Assembly (NCBI RefSeq): GCF_003350405.1
Contig: NZ_QQAW01000003.1
Span: forward strand, 394,845-458,844
Direction of reading: 5' to 3'
Length of the DNA stretch: 64,000 nt
Origin: Gluconacetobacter liquefaciens
GTDB lineage: Bacteria; Pseudomonadota; Alphaproteobacteria; Acetobacterales; Acetobacteraceae
Every line of letters starts with the position of its first letter. The stretch's first letter is position 1. The translations under genes were made by a program, and so were the position numbers. Positions 46,376 to 56,144 of this stretch are shown here, one piece after another. The notes beneath the pieces were generated by a model. It did not search any database and was not told where the DNA came from. It worked only from the letters and a program-made list of their open reading frames with translations.

Positions 46376-49300
46376 TGGCGCAGGAGACTCCGCCCCCTTC
46401 CGGCGGGCGCGCACGACGCTGGCCGCGGATCGTCGCCTGGACTCTTGGCCTGCTGGTCGGCGTGCCGCTGGCGGTGGTTGTGCTGGGCGTGGTAGCCATC
46501 CTGATCGTGGCCAATACCGGCTGGGGACGCCATTCCATTGCGCGCCAGACGGCCGAACTGACGGGTGGCGCGGTGACGCTGGAAGGCATTTCGGGCCGTT
46601 TCCCCGACGCGCTGCGCATTGCCCGGATCAACCTCAACGATCGCAAGGGAACGTGGCTCTCGATCGAGGGGCTGGAACTGGACTGGCGGCCGACTCATCT
46701 GCTGGCCCGACAGGCGCGCGTCGATCGGCTGTCGATCGCGCGGCTGGCCATTCCGCGCCTCCAGGCGGAAAGCGGGACGAAGTCCACCAAGAGTAGCAAT
46801 GGCAGCAGTTTCGACCTGGGGATCGACCTGCGCGCCGTCCATGTCGGACGGATCGAGGTCGGCGCCGCCATCGCGGGCAGCGATGCCGCATTCTCGCTCG
46901 ACGGCAATGCGCGTCTGACTCATCTCGCACCGGTGCTGGATGGGCTCAGCGTGGCGACGCTCCCCACGGCCGCGATCGACCTGAACCTGAAGCGTCTGGA
47001 TCGCGTCGGGGCTCTGGCCCTGCGGACGCAGATCGTGCCGGGGCGCCTCGGACTGCACCTGACGGCGGACGAAGGGCCAGGCGGCTTCGCCAGCGCGTCG
47101 GGCCTGGAAACGCTTGATCCATTGCATCTGGCCCTCGACCTTGATGGTCCGAGGAACGCGAACACCCTGGCGTTCACGCTGAAAGCTGGAATTATATCTT
47201 CCAATATCAATGGGATAATTGATTTTATAAATGTAAAATCGAAGCTCTCTATCATGGCGCGTGCGCCCCGTACGACCGTGCGTGACGGGATCGGCTGGCA
47301 GGCTCTCGCCTTGGACGCGCATCTCTCGGGCGATGTGCATCATCCGGTCGGCGAAGGCCATCTGACGCTCGACCAGCCGATGGCGGCAGGTGTGGCGGCC
47401 AACCGGATCGCGGTCGATTTCGAGGGACATGAGGCGACCGGCGGCCGGCCTTCCGACGCCCATCTGCATGCCGCGGTCAACGCGCTGTCGATCCCAGGCA
47501 GTCATCCCGCCCTGTTCGCCGCCGCGCCGCTGACGCTGGATCTGTCCCTGCATCCCGATGACGCAGGTTGGCCCCTGGATGTGCGACTGGATCACACGCT
47601 GCTGCATCTGGCGGGGCAGATGATGACGGCAACGCCATCGCATGGAACATTCGATCTCAACGTGCCGGCGCTGGCGCCCCTCGCGAGTGCGGGCGGGACC
47701 GATCTGGAGGGCCACCTTGGCCTGCATGGCGCGTTTGCGATGCCAGTGCGGCCCGGCGACGCGATGACGCTGGCGCTGGATGGCCCGCTGGCGATTACCG
47801 GGGGCCTTCGGCAGGCGGTGTCGCTGATCGGTGCCGATGGCAAACTCTCTCTGCGCGCGTCCATGCTGAGCGCGGTTGGCGACCATCCCGGTCTTTTGCG
47901 GATCGACCGGCTGGCGCTGGATGGGCAGGCCGTGCACCTGGCAGTTTCGGGCAGCCGGTCGGCCGCTCCGGCGGCAGACCCGGTCACGGGCGGAAAGACG
48001 GGCGCCGCGATCGATGCGACCGCGAAACTGGCGATCGATGATATGCAGCGTGCGTCACCGGCCATGCGCGGGCAGGCGGGACTGACGCTGGCGATCAACG
48101 GGCCGATGACCGATTTCTCGGCCACCGCCCATCTCGAAGGGCAACTGGGCACGAAGGACATGCCGGCCGGCCCGCTCATGCTGGACGCAGTCTTTCATCA
48201 CCTGCCCACGCATCCGCAGGGCACCCTCATGGCCAAGGGGACGTTGGACGCCGCCCCGCTGTCGATCGCTGCGGATCTGGAACAGGACCCGCAGGGGCGG
48301 CGGACCATCGACCTGGCGCATCTGGACTGGAAAAGCCTGTCGGGTAGCGGGCATCTGGTACTGAACCCGCATCGGGTCACGCCGCTTGGCACGCTGGATG
48401 TGCAGATGGACCGGCTGGCCGATCTGTCGCGCCTTGTGGGCCAGCCGGTATCCGGCTCACTGAAGGCGTCGATCCGCACATCCGATCCTGCTTCCGACGA
48501 CGGACCGAACGCGAAGCCGCCGGTCGTTACGGTCGCTGTCGACGGCGCGCTGGCCAGTGCGCAGGCGCGTCTGCGCAGCCTGTCTCTGGCCGGTACCGTG
48601 ACCGACCCGCTGGGAACGACGCTGACCGACATGACATTGCGGCTGGATGGGGTATCGGCGCCCAATGTGGCGGGAGATGTCCGGGTGACGGCGCGCGGAC
48701 CGCGCGATGCGATGGCGATCGGCACCAATGCGACGTTCCAGGCCCTGGCCGGTGCTCCGGCAGCGCTGGCCACCACCCTGGTCGTGGATACGCCGGCGCA
48801 GTCGGTCACCATCCGGTCGCTGGAAGCCAATGCAAGGGGAGAGGCGGTCCGGCTGACGGCGCCGGCGCGGATCGGGTTCGGCAAGGCGATCGGCGTCGAT
48901 CACCTGCGCCTGACGCTGGCGCCCCCTGGCGTGGCGCCGGCCAGGATCGACGTGGCGGGTACCGTGAAGCCGGCACTGGGCCTGACGGCGACGGTTGATA
49001 ATCTGACGCCCGCCATCGCCCGGCCTTTCATGCCGTCGCTTCGGGCGGACGGGACGATCAGTGCCCGGGCCAATTTGCGCGGTACAACGGCCAAGCCCGA
49101 GGGTACGGTCAGCGTAACGGCGCGGGGACTGGCCTATCATAGCGATTTCAGCGGCGCGCTGCCGCCGCTGAACCTGGATGCGACTGCGCAATTGTCGGGC
49201 ACTCAGGCACGGGTCGATGCCTCGGCGCATGCCGGATCTCTGCTCGACCTTGCGGTGAAGGGAACGGTGCCCACCGGCTCGGCTGGCACCATGGGCGTGC

Positions 49301-50616
49301 AGGCCGATGGCCATGTCGATCTTTCAGCGGCCAATGCCTATCTCGGCGCGCAGGGGCGGCAGGTCGAGGGGATCGCGCGCCTGTCCATCGCACTTCGCGG
49401 TGCGCTGTCGGCGCCGAAGGCCTCCGGAACCGTGACCCTGACCGGCGGTCAGGTGCATGATTATGCTCAGGGGATCCAGCTTTCGAACATGAAGGGAACG
49501 ATCATCGCGCAGGATGACCGGCTGACGATCGATAATCTGTCGGCCACGGCGGGGCCGGGCAGTATCGGTGTCAGCGGAACGCTGGGGGCCTTCCAGCCGG
49601 GCCTGCCCATCGATCTGCGGATCACGGCGAAGAACGCCCGCCCTCTGGCCAGCGATCTGGTCACGGCGCAGATCAACGCGGACATGACCGTCAAGGGCGC
49701 GCTGGCCTCCCGCATCGACGTGGCGGGGCAGGTCGTCATCCCGCATGCCGAGATCAATATCCCCAGTTCATTGCCGCCATCGATCGCGACCCTGGATGTG
49801 ATTCGCCCCGGCGACAAGCCGCCGCCATCGGATGCCGAGAAGGTCGACAGGTTCATGGTCGGGCTTGATGTCACCGCATCCTCGCCGGGCCAGATGTTCG
49901 TGCGGGGGCATGGGCTGGATGCCGAAATGAGCGGCCGGCTCCATGTCGGCGGAACGGCCGATGCCCCCGACATCGCCGGCGGGTTTACGATGCGGCGCGG
50001 CAGTTTCAATCTGGGCGGGGTGTCGCTGGAATTCACGAAGGGCCGGGTGGCCTTCAACGGTTCGGGCGTAACCCAGGCGATCGACCCCACGCTGGATTTC
50101 GAGGCCGAACGTGCGACCGCCGCCGGCACGGCGAAGCTGATCGTCGGCGGCTATGCCAGCGCGCCCAAGATCAGTTTTTCCTCCACGCCACCGCTGTCGC
50201 AGGACCAGATCATGGCGATCCTGCTGTTCGGCACCGATGCGCAATCGCTTTCGACCACCCAGATGGCCGAGATGGCGGCGGCCGTCGCGACCCTGACGGG
50301 CGGATCGGCATTCGATCCGCTGGGCAAAGTGCGGAGCACGCTGGGGCTGGACCGGCTGCAACTGACCGGCGGATCGGGCGTCGGCAAGGGAAACGGCACC
50401 AGCGTGGAGGCGGGCAAATACGTGATGCGCGGCGTTTATGTCGGTGCGAAACAGGCCACCAGCGGATCGGGCACGCAGGCGCAGGTGCAGGTCGACCTGA
50501 CACGCCGCCTGAAGTTGAATACGACCGTAGGCACCGGCGGCAACGTCACCGGCTTCACCACTCCGGAGAACGATCCCGGCAGCAGTATCGGCCTGTCCTA
50601 TCAGTTCAATTATTGA
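46375..50616 (+). CDS. tamB: Translocation/assembly protein TamB
   Basis: This 1413-residue periplasm-spanning AsmA-like protein has an N-terminal membrane anchor (LGLLVGVPLAVVVLGVVAIL), a long series of beta-strand repeats, and a C-terminal TamB domain ending in SIGLSYQFNY. It is thought to form a hydrophobic bridge between the membranes, partnering TamA and possibly carrying phospholipids. The ATG at 46375 overlaps the tamA stop. A short AT-rich patch (about 47185-47250) interrupts the otherwise GC-rich gene. Confidence 0.88.
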   Translation: MAQETPPPSGGRARRWPRIVAWTLGLLVGVPLAVVVLGVVAILIVANTGWGRHSIARQTAELTGGAVTLEGISGRFPDALRIARINLNDRKGTWLSIEGLELDWRPTHLLARQARVDRLSIARLAIPRLQAESGTKSTKSSNGSSFDLGIDLRAVHVGRIEVGAAIAGSDAAFSLDGNARLTHLAPVLDGLSVATLPTAAIDLNLKRLDRVGALALRTQIVPGRLGLHLTADEGPGGFASASGLETLDPLHLALDLDGPRNANTLAFTLKAGIISSNINGIIDFINVKSKLSIMARAPRTTVRDGIGWQALALDAHLSGDVHHPVGEGHLTLDQPMAAGVAANRIAVDFEGHEATGGRPSDAHLHAAVNALSIPGSHPALFAAAPLTLDLSLHPDDAGWPLDVRLDHTLLHLAGQMMTATPSHGTFDLNVPALAPLASAGGTDLEGHLGLHGAFAMPVRPGDAMTLALDGPLAITGGLRQAVSLIGADGKLSLRASMLSAVGDHPGLLRIDRLALDGQAVHLAVSGSRSAAPAADPVTGGKTGAAIDATAKLAIDDMQRASPAMRGQAGLTLAINGPMTDFSATAHLEGQLGTKDMPAGPLMLDAVFHHLPTHPQGTLMAKGTLDAAPLSIAADLEQDPQGRRTIDLAHLDWKSLSGSGHLVLNPHRVTPLGTLDVQMDRLADLSRLVGQPVSGSLKASIRTSDPASDDGPNAKPPVVTVAVDGALASAQARLRSLSLAGTVTDPLGTTLTDMTLRLDGVSAPNVAGDVRVTARGPRDAMAIGTNATFQALAGAPAALATTLVVDTPAQSVTIRSLEANARGEAVRLTAPARIGFGKAIGVDHLRLTLAPPGVAPARIDVAGTVKPALGLTATVDNLTPAIARPFMPSLRADGTISARANLRGTTAKPEGTVSVTARGLAYHSDFSGALPPLNLDATAQLSGTQARVDASAHAGSLLDLAVKGTVPTGSAGTMGVQADGHVDLSAANAYLGAQGRQVEGIARLSIALRGALSAPKASGTVTLTGGQVHDYAQGIQLSNMKGTIIAQDDRLTIDNLSATAGPGSIGVSGTLGAFQPGLPIDLRITAKNARPLASDLVTAQINADMTVKGALASRIDVAGQVVIPHAEINIPSSLPPSIATLDVIRPGDKPPPSDAEKVDRFMVGLDVTASSPGQMFVRGHGLDAEMSGRLHVGGTADAPDIAGGFTMRRGSFNLGGVSLEFTKGRVAFNGSGVTQAIDPTLDFEAERATAAGTAKLIVGGYASAPKISFSSTPPLSQDQIMAILLFGTDAQSLSTTQMAEMAAAVATLTGGSAFDPLGKVRSTLGLDRLQLTGGSGVGKGNGTSVEAGKYVMRGVYVGAKQATSGSGTQAQVQVDLTRRLKLNTTVGTGGNVTGFTTPENDPGSSIGLSYQFNY

Positions 50617-50796
50617 GGGTGTGGGCCCGTCGGGACATCGGCATTGCGGGTTGCCCGTCGTGCCGGCCGAAGGCCCACGACTGGGCATCGCCGACCGAAA
50701 GCCCTATTCCGTGGCTCGTCGGCAAGAGTACTATGGCCGAAAGACAGGATTCGTCTGCCCCGGCAATTCTCACGATTGCTATGAATTGAGGACTTG
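50617..50796. promoter_or_regulatory. tamB-ugd intergenic region
   Basis: About 180 bases holding the likely ugd promoter and a GAGG ribosome site just before its ATG. GTGGGCC near 50623 and GGCCCAC near 50670 form a distant inverted repeat. No clear terminator was found. Confidence 0.3.
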
Positions 50797-51963
50797 ATGA
50801 AAATCGCGGTTGCGGGTCTCGGCTATGTCGGTTTGTCGAACGCCATTCTCCTCGCGCAACACCATGACGTAACGGCGGTCGATATCAGTTCCGCGCGCGT
50901 CGAGAAGGTGAACGCGCGCATTTCGCCGCTCATCGACAAGGAAATCGAGGATTTCCTCACCAATGAACGGCTTTCGCTGAAGGCGACGTCCGATCCCGTC
51001 GCGGCGTATCGCGATGCCGATTTCGTCATCGTCGCCACCCCCACAAATTACGATATAGAGACCAGCCACTTCGACACGTCCTCCGTGGAGGCTGTGGTCT
51101 CGGACGTCATCGCGCTGAACAGATCCGCGACGATCGTTATCAAATCGACGATCCCGGTGGGCTTCATCGAAGGTCTTCGTGCGCGAATGGAGACCGATCA
51201 GGTGATCTTTTCGCCCGAATTCCTGCGGGAAGGCCGTGCGCTATACGATAATCTGCATCCCTCGCGAATCATCGTGGGCGAGCGCAGCGAACGCGCCCGC
51301 GTTTTCGCGGATCTGCTGATCGAAGGAGCCGTGGAAAAGGATATCCCCGTTCTCCTCACTGACCCCTCCGAGGCTGAGGCCATCAAGCTCTTCGCGAATA
51401 CCTATCTCGCATTACGCGTGGCCTTCTTTAACGAGCTCGACAGCTATGCTCTCGCCCGTGCCCTGGACCCCCGCCAGATCATCGATGGTGTCTGCCTCGA
51501 TCCGCGGATCGGGCAACATTACAATAATCCGTCCCTGGGCTATGGCGGCTACTGCCTCCCCAAGGATACGAAGCAGCTTCTCGCCAATTACGACCAGGTC
51601 CCGCAGAACCTGATCTCGGCAGTGGTCGATGCAAACCGTACCCGCAAGGACTTCCTCGCGGAGCGGGTCATCGCGATGAAGCCCACGATTGTCGGTATCT
51701 ATCGGCTGGTGATGAAGGCCGGCTCGGACAATTTCCGGCAGAGTTCGATCCAGGGGATCATGAAACGCATCAAGGCCAAGGGGATCGAAGTCATCGTCTA
51801 CGAGCCCAGTATGCAGGATGACCGCTTCTTTGGCTCGCGCGTTGTGCACGACCTCGCAGAGTTCAAGGCGCTTAGCGACGTGATCGTGGCGAATCGCCGC
51901 ACCAGGGACCTCGCCGATGTTGAGGGCAAGGTTTTCACACGTGATGTCTTCGGTGCGGACTGA
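50797..51963 (+). CDS. ugd: UDP-glucose 6-dehydrogenase
   Basis: This 388-residue enzyme oxidises UDP-glucose to UDP-glucuronate for exopolysaccharides. The N-terminal Rossmann motif is [15 protein letters not shown]. The catalytic Cys is in [15 protein letters not shown], with the Lys and Asp beside it. IKSTIPVGF and FSPEFLREG are also conserved. Length and sequence style match the enterobacterial Ugd type rather than the longer alphaproteobacterial RkpK type, so transfer is possible. It stands alone, far from the capsule locus. The ATG at 50797 is preferred over a TTG one codon earlier. Confidence 0.93.
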   Translation: MKIAVAGLGYVGLSNAILLAQHHDVTAVDISSARVEKVNARISPLIDKEIEDFLTNERLSLKATSDPVAAYRDADFVIVATPTNYDIETSHFDTSSVEAVVSDVIALNRSATIVIKSTIPVGFIEGLRARMETDQVIFSPEFLREGRALYDNLHPSRIIVGERSERARVFADLLIEGAVEKDIPVLLTDPSEAEAIKLFANTYLALRVAFFNELDSYALARALDPRQIIDGVCLDPRIGQHYNNPSLGYGGYCLPKDTKQLLANYDQVPQNLISAVVDANRTRKDFLAERVIAMKPTIVGIYRLVMKAGSDNFRQSSIQGIMKRIKAKGIEVIVYEPSMQDDRFFGSRVVHDLAEFKALSDVIVANRRTRDLADVEGKVFTRDVFGAD

Positions 51964-52120
51964 AACGTACGGGAAGGATTATCAAGGATAAGGGACCGCT
52001 TCTTCCGCCCGTGGGACGGCCCGGATTCGACGTCAGGCAACCTTGCTGTTTTAAGAACCGAGTTGTTGTGCCTGTTGTAACAGACTATGCGAGGTCGCCT
52101 ATGACGACAGGGGGATGGAG
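51964..52120. other. ugd-desaturase intergenic region
   Basis: About 150 bases with no supported gene. It likely contains the promoter of the desaturase-like gene, whose GGGGG ribosome site is at its right end. Confidence 0.25.
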
Positions 52121-53101
52121 ATGATCGATCCGTTTTCATGGCTTGCCGGATGGATCCAGGAAAACTGGCTGATCCCGATCCTCTACCATTTCGGGTGGAT
52201 GGAGTGGGAGGACACATCCTTCCTCTGGGCAATGTTTGCGATCTACGGCGTATTGCAGGTCGTGCTGAACCTTGCGATCTGCATGCCGCTGGAACGGTTC
52301 TGGCCCCTGCGGCAATGGGAGAACCGCGACAATGTGACCATGGACATCGTCTATACCCTGATCGCGCGCATCGGCCTGTTTCCGCTGGTGACGTTCTTCG
52401 GCTTCTACGAAATCCAGACCTGGTTGAACGGGGTCCTGACCGACCATGGCTATATTCCGCCGACGCTGGAAAGCGTATTTCCACGCCTGATGGACTGGCC
52501 GATCGTCACGTTCTTCCTGTATGCGGTGATCCTGGATTTCGCCGAATATGTTCGCCACCGGTTGTCGCATGTCTTCGGCTGGTGGTACGGGTTGCACGCC
52601 CTGCATCATGCACAGACGCAGATGACCTTCTGGTCGGATGACCGGAATCATCTGCTCGATGATGTCACGTCCTATGTCTGGGCGATTGCCGTCGGGCTGC
52701 TGATCGGCGTGCCGCCGCTGCAATTCCCGTTGCTGATCCTGTTCCTGTGCCTGGTCGAGAGCCTGTCGCATGCCAATACGCGGGTCGGGTTCGGCTGGCT
52801 GGGTGAGCGGATCCTGGTCTCTCCGCATTTCCACCGTGTGCATCACGGCCTGCGCTCTGCCGGCCGACGCTCATGCAATTATGGTGCGGTCTTTCCCTGG
52901 TGGGACATGATGCTGAGAACGGCGAATTTCTCGCACAATGTGGTGGAAACCGGCGACCCGAAGGCCGAACCGGCACTGGTCAGCGGTGGCTGGCTGGCAC
53001 AGCAGAAAGCGGGGCTGCTTCTGTCATGGCGTCTGGCAACCCGTCGCTGGCGGCGAGCCGAAACACGCTCGCCGGCGACCACGGGGCCAGGCGGAGCATG
53101 A
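52121..53101 (+). CDS. Fatty acid hydroxylase / sterol desaturase family membrane protein
   Basis: This is a 326-residue integral membrane di-iron enzyme. Three His clusters are seen: RHRLSH, LHALHHAQ, and HFHRVHHG, the eight-His pattern of the family, plus about five hydrophobic helices. Members hydroxylate or desaturate lipids such as fatty acids, sterols or hopanoids. The substrate is not decidable; hopanoid or sphingolipid modification would suit acetic acid bacteria. Starts at 52115 and 52121 are both ATG; the second has better spacing from GGGGG. Confidence 0.82.
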   Translation: MIDPFSWLAGWIQENWLIPILYHFGWMEWEDTSFLWAMFAIYGVLQVVLNLAICMPLERFWPLRQWENRDNVTMDIVYTLIARIGLFPLVTFFGFYEIQTWLNGVLTDHGYIPPTLESVFPRLMDWPIVTFFLYAVILDFAEYVRHRLSHVFGWWYGLHALHHAQTQMTFWSDDRNHLLDDVTSYVWAIAVGLLIGVPPLQFPLLILFLCLVESLSHANTRVGFGWLGERILVSPHFHRVHHGLRSAGRRSCNYGAVFPWWDMMLRTANFSHNVVETGDPKAEPALVSGGWLAQQKAGLLLSWRLATRRWRRAETRSPATTGPGGA

Positions 53102-53119
53102 ACATATAGTCTTTAAGGT

Positions 53120-53151
53120 CCGGCCCCGACGGGTGATATCATCGGGGCCGG
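53120..53151. terminator. Hairpin between convergent desaturase and carD genes
   Basis: A perfect 10-base stem (CCGGCCCCGA with TCGGGGCCGG) around a 12-base loop lies in the 56-base gap between two convergent genes. The left flank is AT-rich, but there is no T-run. It probably serves both directions. Confidence 0.55.
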
Positions 53152-53157
53152 GAAGGA

Positions 53158-53748
53158 TCAGGCAGCCTTCATCGCCGCCGTCAGGGATTCCAGGACCGCA
53201 GTCGGTTCCTTGCCTTCCAACACGGCGACTTCGGCCACGAAGCGTTCCTGCGCCGCTTCGAAAAGCTTGCGTTCGCTGAAGCTGCCATCCAGGCTGTCGA
53301 CATTGCGGCGCAGGTCGCGCAGCACTTCGGCGATCTGGACCAGATCACCGGAATTGATCTTTTCCTGATAGGCGACGGCGCGACGGGCCCACATACCGCG
53401 GCTGACATGCGGCTTGCCTTTGATGATCGCCATGGCCTTGTCCACGATCTCGCGCGAGACGATCTTGCGGAGGCCGGCCTTGCGCGCCTTGGTCAGCGGG
53501 ATACGCAGCGTCATCTGGTTGCCGGGGAACGAAATCTGGATCATTTCCAGCTTGGTGCCCGCGATCTCGTCGATGCCGATGCGATCTACCCGTCCGACAC
53601 CGTGGGCGGCGTAGACGATGGCATCGCCCTCGCGGAAGGGATCTTCGTCCTTGACCTTGGTCTTCGCCTGTGCGGCAGTTGTAGCAGCGGCAGTGCGAGC
53701 CATTGCGTCGGTCACACCGCCCTTGGGGGTCGTTCTGAACATGCTCAT
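53158..53748 (-). CDS. carD: CarD-family transcriptional regulator
   Basis: This is a 196-residue CarD/CdnL-like protein that binds RNA polymerase and stabilises open promoters. The N-terminal RNAP-interaction domain has the typical GDAIVYAAHGVGRVDRIG, then a strand-rich region, and the helical DNA-binding half holds GSFSERKLFEAAQERF. The start is uncertain: ATGs at 53748, 53742 and 53703 are all possible, and the first residues are low-complexity. The frame is open to 53883 but that part looks non-coding. Confidence 0.88.
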   Translation of the reverse strand: MSMFRTTPKGGVTDAMARTAAATTAAQAKTKVKDEDPFREGDAIVYAAHGVGRVDRIGIDEIAGTKLEMIQISFPGNQMTLRIPLTKARKAGLRKIVSREIVDKAMAIIKGKPHVSRGMWARRAVAYQEKINSGDLVQIAEVLRDLRRNVDSLDGSFSERKLFEAAQERFVAEVAVLEGKEPTAVLESLTAAMKAA

Positions 53749-53925
53749 TTGACTAGTTATATCACATTTTTCCCATTCTGTCTCGATCCTCGGATCGTGC
53801 CGGCCCTGCGAAACGCTCAGAGCCTGGCCGGAAATGCGGGCTGCGGAGCGGCCGTGATGGCCGCGAACACCGACGCGCAGCAAACGCGCGTCGGATCGCC
53901 ACCAGCGGCGGTTCCGGTCATGCTC
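53749..53925. other. carD upstream region
   Basis: A gap of about 180 bases before the bestrophin-like gene. It contains TATAAC near 53757-53762 in the minus direction, a possible carD -10. The rest shows nothing recognisable. Confidence 0.3.
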
Positions 53926-54801
53926 TCAGGATAGCACGCCACGCACCGGCAGGATCGGGCCTTCGACGGGGATGTTGACCGGCTGCAGCAGGTCGATCTC
54001 GATCGTCCGGGCCATTGTCCGCATCGGCATGGCGTGGGGCGAATTGTCGAACGGGTCCTGCAGGTCGCTGCCGATCTTGTCCAGTGCGACGAATAGCAGC
54101 CCGACCAGCGATGAGCCCAGGGGCGTGATCCACCCCAGGGTCTGCACCATCGACAGCGGCAGGATGATGCAGAACATGTTGGCCACCAGCCGGGGAATCA
54201 GCGAAAACTGAATAGCCAGCGGTGTATTGCGGATGCGCTCCAGCCCACCCTGGGCATTGGCCAGATCGGACAGGATGCGGTCGATCTGGCCGTGCACGGC
54301 ACCGTCAATCTTCTGCCGCGCCACTTCCTCGTTCACTGCCAGTCCGATCTCATAAAGGATGGCATTCGGCTGATTGTTCCGGCCGACGATGGCTTTCCGC
54401 ATCTCGGGGGGCAGCAGCCGCGCGATATCGGCCGAATCGTCCAGCCGACCAAGGGCGCTACGCAATGCGTAAGGATAAGCCGCCATGGCGCTGGCCAGAT
54501 CCGGCCGGCCACCCAGCAGCGACCCGGCCTGCCGGCCGAACGAGCGACAATTGTTTGTAATCGCGCCCCACAGCGTCCGTGCTTCCCACCACCGTCCGTA
54601 GGCGGCATTGTTACGCACGCCGAGAAACAGCACGACGGCCGAGCCGAGAAGGGACACCGGCAGGGTCGGCTGTTCCATCCAATCCTGATGGAAGACCTGG
54701 AACATGACGACGACGAAGACGTCCCAGGCCCCAAGGAACGCCAATGTCAGCAGGCTTTCGCGCATCAGGATGAATAATCCGATCCGCCGGTCGACGGTCA
54801 T
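53926..54801 (-). CDS. Bestrophin-like (RFP-TM/UPF0187) ion channel protein
   Basis: This is a 291-residue membrane protein. The conserved bacterial bestrophin pattern is seen: SLLGSAVVLFLGVRNNAAYGRWWEAR (its RNNAAYGRWWEAR half is diagnostic), then ITNNCRSF, and the C-terminal PFDNSPHAMPM. Three to four hydrophobic stretches fit the pentameric channel fold. The ATG at 54801 has GAGGGG upstream; frames to 54978 would add 59 unlikely residues. Function is probably chloride or cation flow. Confidence 0.85.
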   Translation of the reverse strand: MTVDRRIGLFILMRESLLTLAFLGAWDVFVVVMFQVFHQDWMEQPTLPVSLLGSAVVLFLGVRNNAAYGRWWEARTLWGAITNNCRSFGRQAGSLLGGRPDLASAMAAYPYALRSALGRLDDSADIARLLPPEMRKAIVGRNNQPNAILYEIGLAVNEEVARQKIDGAVHGQIDRILSDLANAQGGLERIRNTPLAIQFSLIPRLVANMFCIILPLSMVQTLGWITPLGSSLVGLLFVALDKIGSDLQDPFDNSPHAMPMRTMARTIEIDLLQPVNIPVEGPILPVRGVLS

Positions 54802-55026
54802 CGATGTTTTCCCCTCTGGACATGCTGCATCCGTGCCGCCGAATGCGGCCAACCAATCCCATACTGACCGTGCGCCCGCGAAAGACAACAGTCTGAACGG
54901 AATGATGGATTTTGTGACAGTCGGGACATTCTCTGTCGCAAACCCGTCGGGCGGCATTGACCCTTTTAGAGATGCCACCCTTTATGATGCGATAATTCCA
55001 ACGCACGATTCTGGAGAGGCACGATC
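54802..55026. promoter_or_regulatory. Divergent promoter region bestrophin/adhC
   Basis: About 225 bases that should hold promoters in both directions. A GGAGAGG ribosome site precedes adhC. Formaldehyde-responsive repressor sites could not be recognised. Confidence 0.3.
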
Positions 55027-56142
55027 ATGGACGTAAGGGCGGCGGTCGCGTTCGAGGCTGGCAAGCCACTCGAAATCGAGACGGTACAGCTTGAGGGCCC
55101 CAAGGCAGGCGAGGTGCTGGTCGAAATCAAGGCCACCGGCCTGTGCCATACCGACAAATACACCCTGTCGGGTGCCGATCCGGAAGGGCTGTTTCCGGCC
55201 ATCCTGGGGCATGAGGGTGCCGGCGTGGTGGTCGAGGTCGGACCGGATGTCAGGCACCTGAAGCCCGGCGACCATGTGATCCCGCTCTACACGCCCGAAT
55301 GCCGGGAATGTAAATCCTGCCTCTCGCGCAAGACCAATCTCTGTACCGCCATCCGCGCGACCCAGGGCAAGGGGCTGATGCCGGACGGCACCAGCCGCTT
55401 TTCCTACAAGGGGCGGCCGATCCATCATTACATGGGCTGTTCCACCTTCGCGAATTACACGGTGCTGCCCGAAATCGCTCTGGCGAAGATCCGCCCCGAC
55501 GCCCCGTTCGACAAGGTCTGCTATATCGGCTGCGGCGTTACCACAGGCATCGGCGCGGTGCTGTTCACCGCCAAGGTCGAGACCGGATCGACCGTGGTGG
55601 TGTTCGGCCTGGGCGGAATTGGGCTGAACGTCATCCAGGGTGCCAGGATGGTCGGCGCCGATATGATCGTCGGCGTTGACATCAATCCGGGCCGCGAGGA
55701 AATGGCGCGCAAGTTCGGCATGACCCATTTCGTCAACCCGAATGATCTCGGCCCCGATGGCGACGTGGTGGGGCATCTGGTCGAACTGACCGGCGGCGGT
55801 GCCGATTATTCCTTCGAATGCGTGGGCAACCCGACCCTGATGCGCCAGGCCCTGGAGTGTTCGCATCGTGGCTGGGGTGTTTCCACCATCATCGGCGTGG
55901 CCAGCGCGGGGCAGGAGATCAGCACCCGTCCGTTCCAGCTTGTGACCGGCCGTCGCTGGATCGGTTCGGCCTTCGGTGGGGCGCGCGGGCGCACCGACGT
56001 GCCGAAGATCGTGGACTGGTACATGGACGGCAAGATCGACATCGACAGCCTGATCACCCACACCCTGCCGCTGGAGAAGATCAACGAGGGCTTCGACCTG
56101 ATGACGCGCGGCGAGAGCATCCGCACCGTCGTCGAGTTCTGA
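55027..56142 (+). CDS. adhC: S-(hydroxymethyl)glutathione dehydrogenase (class III alcohol dehydrogenase)
   Basis: This is a 371-residue zinc-dependent dehydrogenase. The catalytic zinc site is [13 protein letters not shown] and HEGAGVV; the structural zinc site has its four Cys in [17 protein letters not shown] (trimmed at both ends). The NAD-binding [13 protein letters not shown] is typical. It oxidises the glutathione adduct of formaldehyde. The next gene, S-formylglutathione hydrolase, starts two bases after its stop, forming the standard detoxification pair. Confidence 0.95.
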   Translation: MDVRAAVAFEAGKPLEIETVQLEGPKAGEVLVEIKATGLCHTDKYTLSGADPEGLFPAILGHEGAGVVVEVGPDVRHLKPGDHVIPLYTPECRECKSCLSRKTNLCTAIRATQGKGLMPDGTSRFSYKGRPIHHYMGCSTFANYTVLPEIALAKIRPDAPFDKVCYIGCGVTTGIGAVLFTAKVETGSTVVVFGLGGIGLNVIQGARMVGADMIVGVDINPGREEMARKFGMTHFVNPNDLGPDGDVVGHLVELTGGGADYSFECVGNPTLMRQALECSHRGWGVSTIIGVASAGQEISTRPFQLVTGRRWIGSAFGGARGRTDVPKIVDWYMDGKIDIDSLITHTLPLEKINEGFDLMTRGESIRTVVEF

Positions 56143-56144
56143 GC

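Noticed and set aside
46348..47937. 529-codon frame antisense to tamB
   Set aside because: It is a shadow of tamB, Arg/Gln-rich and without a recognisable start.
50617..50700. Terminator after tamB
   Set aside because: The GTGGGCC/GGCCCAC arms are about 45 bases apart with no T-run, too loose to call.
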